From assembly GCA_027577415.1 (NCBI GenBank), contig JANBQS010000001.1, forward strand, positions 1 to 64,000: a DNA stretch of 64,000 nt. Reading direction: 5' to 3'. This document shows positions 62,801 through 64,000 of this stretch, one piece after another. The notes under the pieces were generated by a model. It searched no databases. It saw nothing but the letters and a program-made list of their open reading frames with translations, and was not told where the DNA came from. Positions within the stretch are counted from its first letter, which is position 1. Each line of letters begins with the position of its first letter. This DNA comes from Coemansia sp. RSA 922 (Eukaryota > Kickxellomycota > Kickxellomycetes > Kickxellales > Kickxellaceae). The position numbers and the translations under genes were made by a program.

Positions 62801-64000
62801 ATTTGCCGTGAGAGATGCGGAGGAGTGTATCACTAGAAGCCTGGCAAGCGCCGAGAAGAAGTGGGGGAGTGAACAGTGCCGCTGTGTTGTGTGCCGAAAC
62901 TGGGTCCTACTGCAAAGCTTCCTCTGTGCCGAAGAAAGCGTGGCAAAAATAGGGGGAGAAAAGTTGAGGGGGGAAGGAGTCGACGGCGGACTTGAGGCCA
63001 GGAGTAAAAAAGGCAGCCGTCCTAAAAGTGCGAAATATCGAATACTACGTCGACAGACGCCCTTGGGGGGTGCTGTAAGAAGAGAATTTATGTATTCAAA
63101 ATGTTGTCGAGCACATTCCAAATGTAGGGGGGTGGGAGGGGGGGCCTCTTTCAGCCTCCCCCTCCCTTCCTTTTATTCCTATGAGTGAGTCTGTATTTTG
63201 TCTGGCCCGCCACTGTTTCTGTCTCGTTTTATTTTATTTTATTTTCTATTTTCCTGGTGAGCGAGAGCCACGGGCAGTGGGCAACCCACCTCACGGGCCC
63301 ATACATGCAATGAAGAAACCGCCCTCCACGCATGGCTCCCTCTCACTAGCTTCACTTTCCGAGGCAGACGCAACCATGACGGCGACAGTGGCAGTAGCCA
63401 GTTGGCGAGCCAGCCCAGGGACAATATGCACCGGATCTTGCTGCATCCTCTACTGCTGATAAATAAATGAACACCCCCCTCTTCCTACCCACCCCCCGTT
63501 CAAATTGGTCATGCGCAGTGTAGCCTGTTTGAAAGACAAAGCAAAAAACTTCCTTTCTTTTCCATGCTTTTGTGCTCCGAGCTAAAAGAGCTAAAGTGTG
63601 AGACACATGTCCATCCTACTCTACATTTTTCGCACTCCTTTCGGGCTTGTAAACTTCCCCATGCGGCATAGTTTTGTATTTTCTGGCACAGAGCCAGTTG
63701 CAACCAGCTCTATGGTCTCATTCGACTGCGTTTGCACCTGAGAATGACACCTTTTAGAATTAGATATCCGATTCTGTTTATTACTAATGCAAATAAAAGT
63801 GCTTACTCGTGTACATGTCTGCAAATCCCAGTCAGGACATGCACTCACGCAATACTCGAGCGAAAGGCAGAGAAAGGCGCCATTCTCACACCATGCACAG
63901 GCTTTCTGCACGTCTAGTAGGTCAGAATGAGCTGAAGAGTGCAACAAAAGCTACTCTAACCCAGAGAATAAACTCCACCGCACACCGTAATTCATCAATA
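59842..64000. other. 4.2 kb without a recognisable gene (kinase upstream region)
   Basis: Plus strand is purine-rich, with GA repeats around 61660-61725, and G-tracts at 62398-62405 and 63125-63145. Donor-like GTAAGT on the minus strand near 61198 and 62757, and an acceptor-like CTGTAG near 59880, suggest a long spliced 5' leader of the kinase. All open frames are Ser/Leu/Arg-rich and look random. A poly-C run (60209-60218) is present. Confidence 0.4.
61661..61725 (+). repeat. GA-rich microsatellite-like tract
   Basis: Runs of AGAGAG around 61664-61680 and again 61707-61718, separated by ~25 bp. CT-rich on the strand of the kinase; could be a promoter polypyrimidine/GAGA-like element. Confidence 0.4.

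Noticed and set aside
62316..63188. Overlapping plus-strand frames of 120-154 codons
   Set aside because: Cys/His/Arg-rich translations typical of GC-rich noncoding DNA; competing frames on both strands.
1..64000. tRNA, rRNA, CRISPR arrays
   Set aside because: I looked for tRNA-like A/B boxes and regular spaced repeats and saw none I could support by eye.

Overview
The window is nuclear DNA from a fungus. It carries eukaryotic single-copy genes in one to three exons, with short GT-AG introns, T-rich tracts just before many start codons, and compact spacing. The gene content includes a FAN1-type nuclease, a six-segment voltage-gated K+ channel, F-box/leucine-rich-type proteins, a protein with many SANT repeats, and DIRS-like Gag/tyrosine-recombinase-derived ORFs. 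Together these suggest an early-diverging lineage. Kickxellales (Coemansia-like) is my best guess, but it is an inference from style and content, not from a marker gene.

Layout. 1-2.1 kb: a decayed F-box/LRR-type gene. 2.8-8.0 kb: an ING/PHD chromatin protein converging on an ankyrin-DIL protein. 9.0-9.5 kb: a small Cys-rich orphan. 9.5-11.6 kb: gene-poor, with two coding relics. 11.6-20.5 kb: a dense block with Msp1 AAA ATPase, LOG-family hydrolase, Mediator Med18, FAN1 nuclease (with a GC-AG intron) and a Kv-type channel. 20.9-28.5 kb: a small orphan, a PGAP2/FRAG1-like membrane gene with two frameshifts, a PCI protein (Thp1/PCID2-like), a CRAL-TRIO lipid-transfer protein, a fragment of a secreted-type protein, an intact F-box-type protein and another small orphan. 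29.6-35.2 kb: three paralogous intact ORFs, one on plus and two on minus, with an N-terminal helical Gag-like region and a C-terminal tyrosine-recombinase core-binding-like domain but no catalytic domain. 35.4-46.2 kb: housekeeping genes, namely DUF2470-type membrane protein, enolase, mitochondrial pyrophosphatase, FYVE-RING protein, ESCRT-III Vps24, a Med11-like protein, a multi-SANT protein and a PAP2 phosphatase. 46.3-59.8 kb: two very large signalling genes on the minus strand, a two-exon RasGEF (about 2357 aa) with a 1.5 kb intron, and a Ran1/Ksp1-type protein kinase (1213 aa). 59.8-64 kb: no recognisable gene; probably the upstream region or leader of the kinase.

The genes are not an operon-like system. 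Notable pairings are convergent neighbours with very short gaps (Med18/FAN1 30 bp, ING/ANK-DIL 59 bp, PCI/CRAL-TRIO 72 bp, DUF2470/enolase 80 bp), divergent pairs sharing promoters (LOG/Med18, FAN1/Kv channel, PPase/FYVE-RING), and the head-to-tail endosomal pair FYVE-RING and Vps24. The most unusual local structure is the cluster of three Gag/recombinase-derived paralogs. No tRNA, rRNA or CRISPR was recognised by eye.
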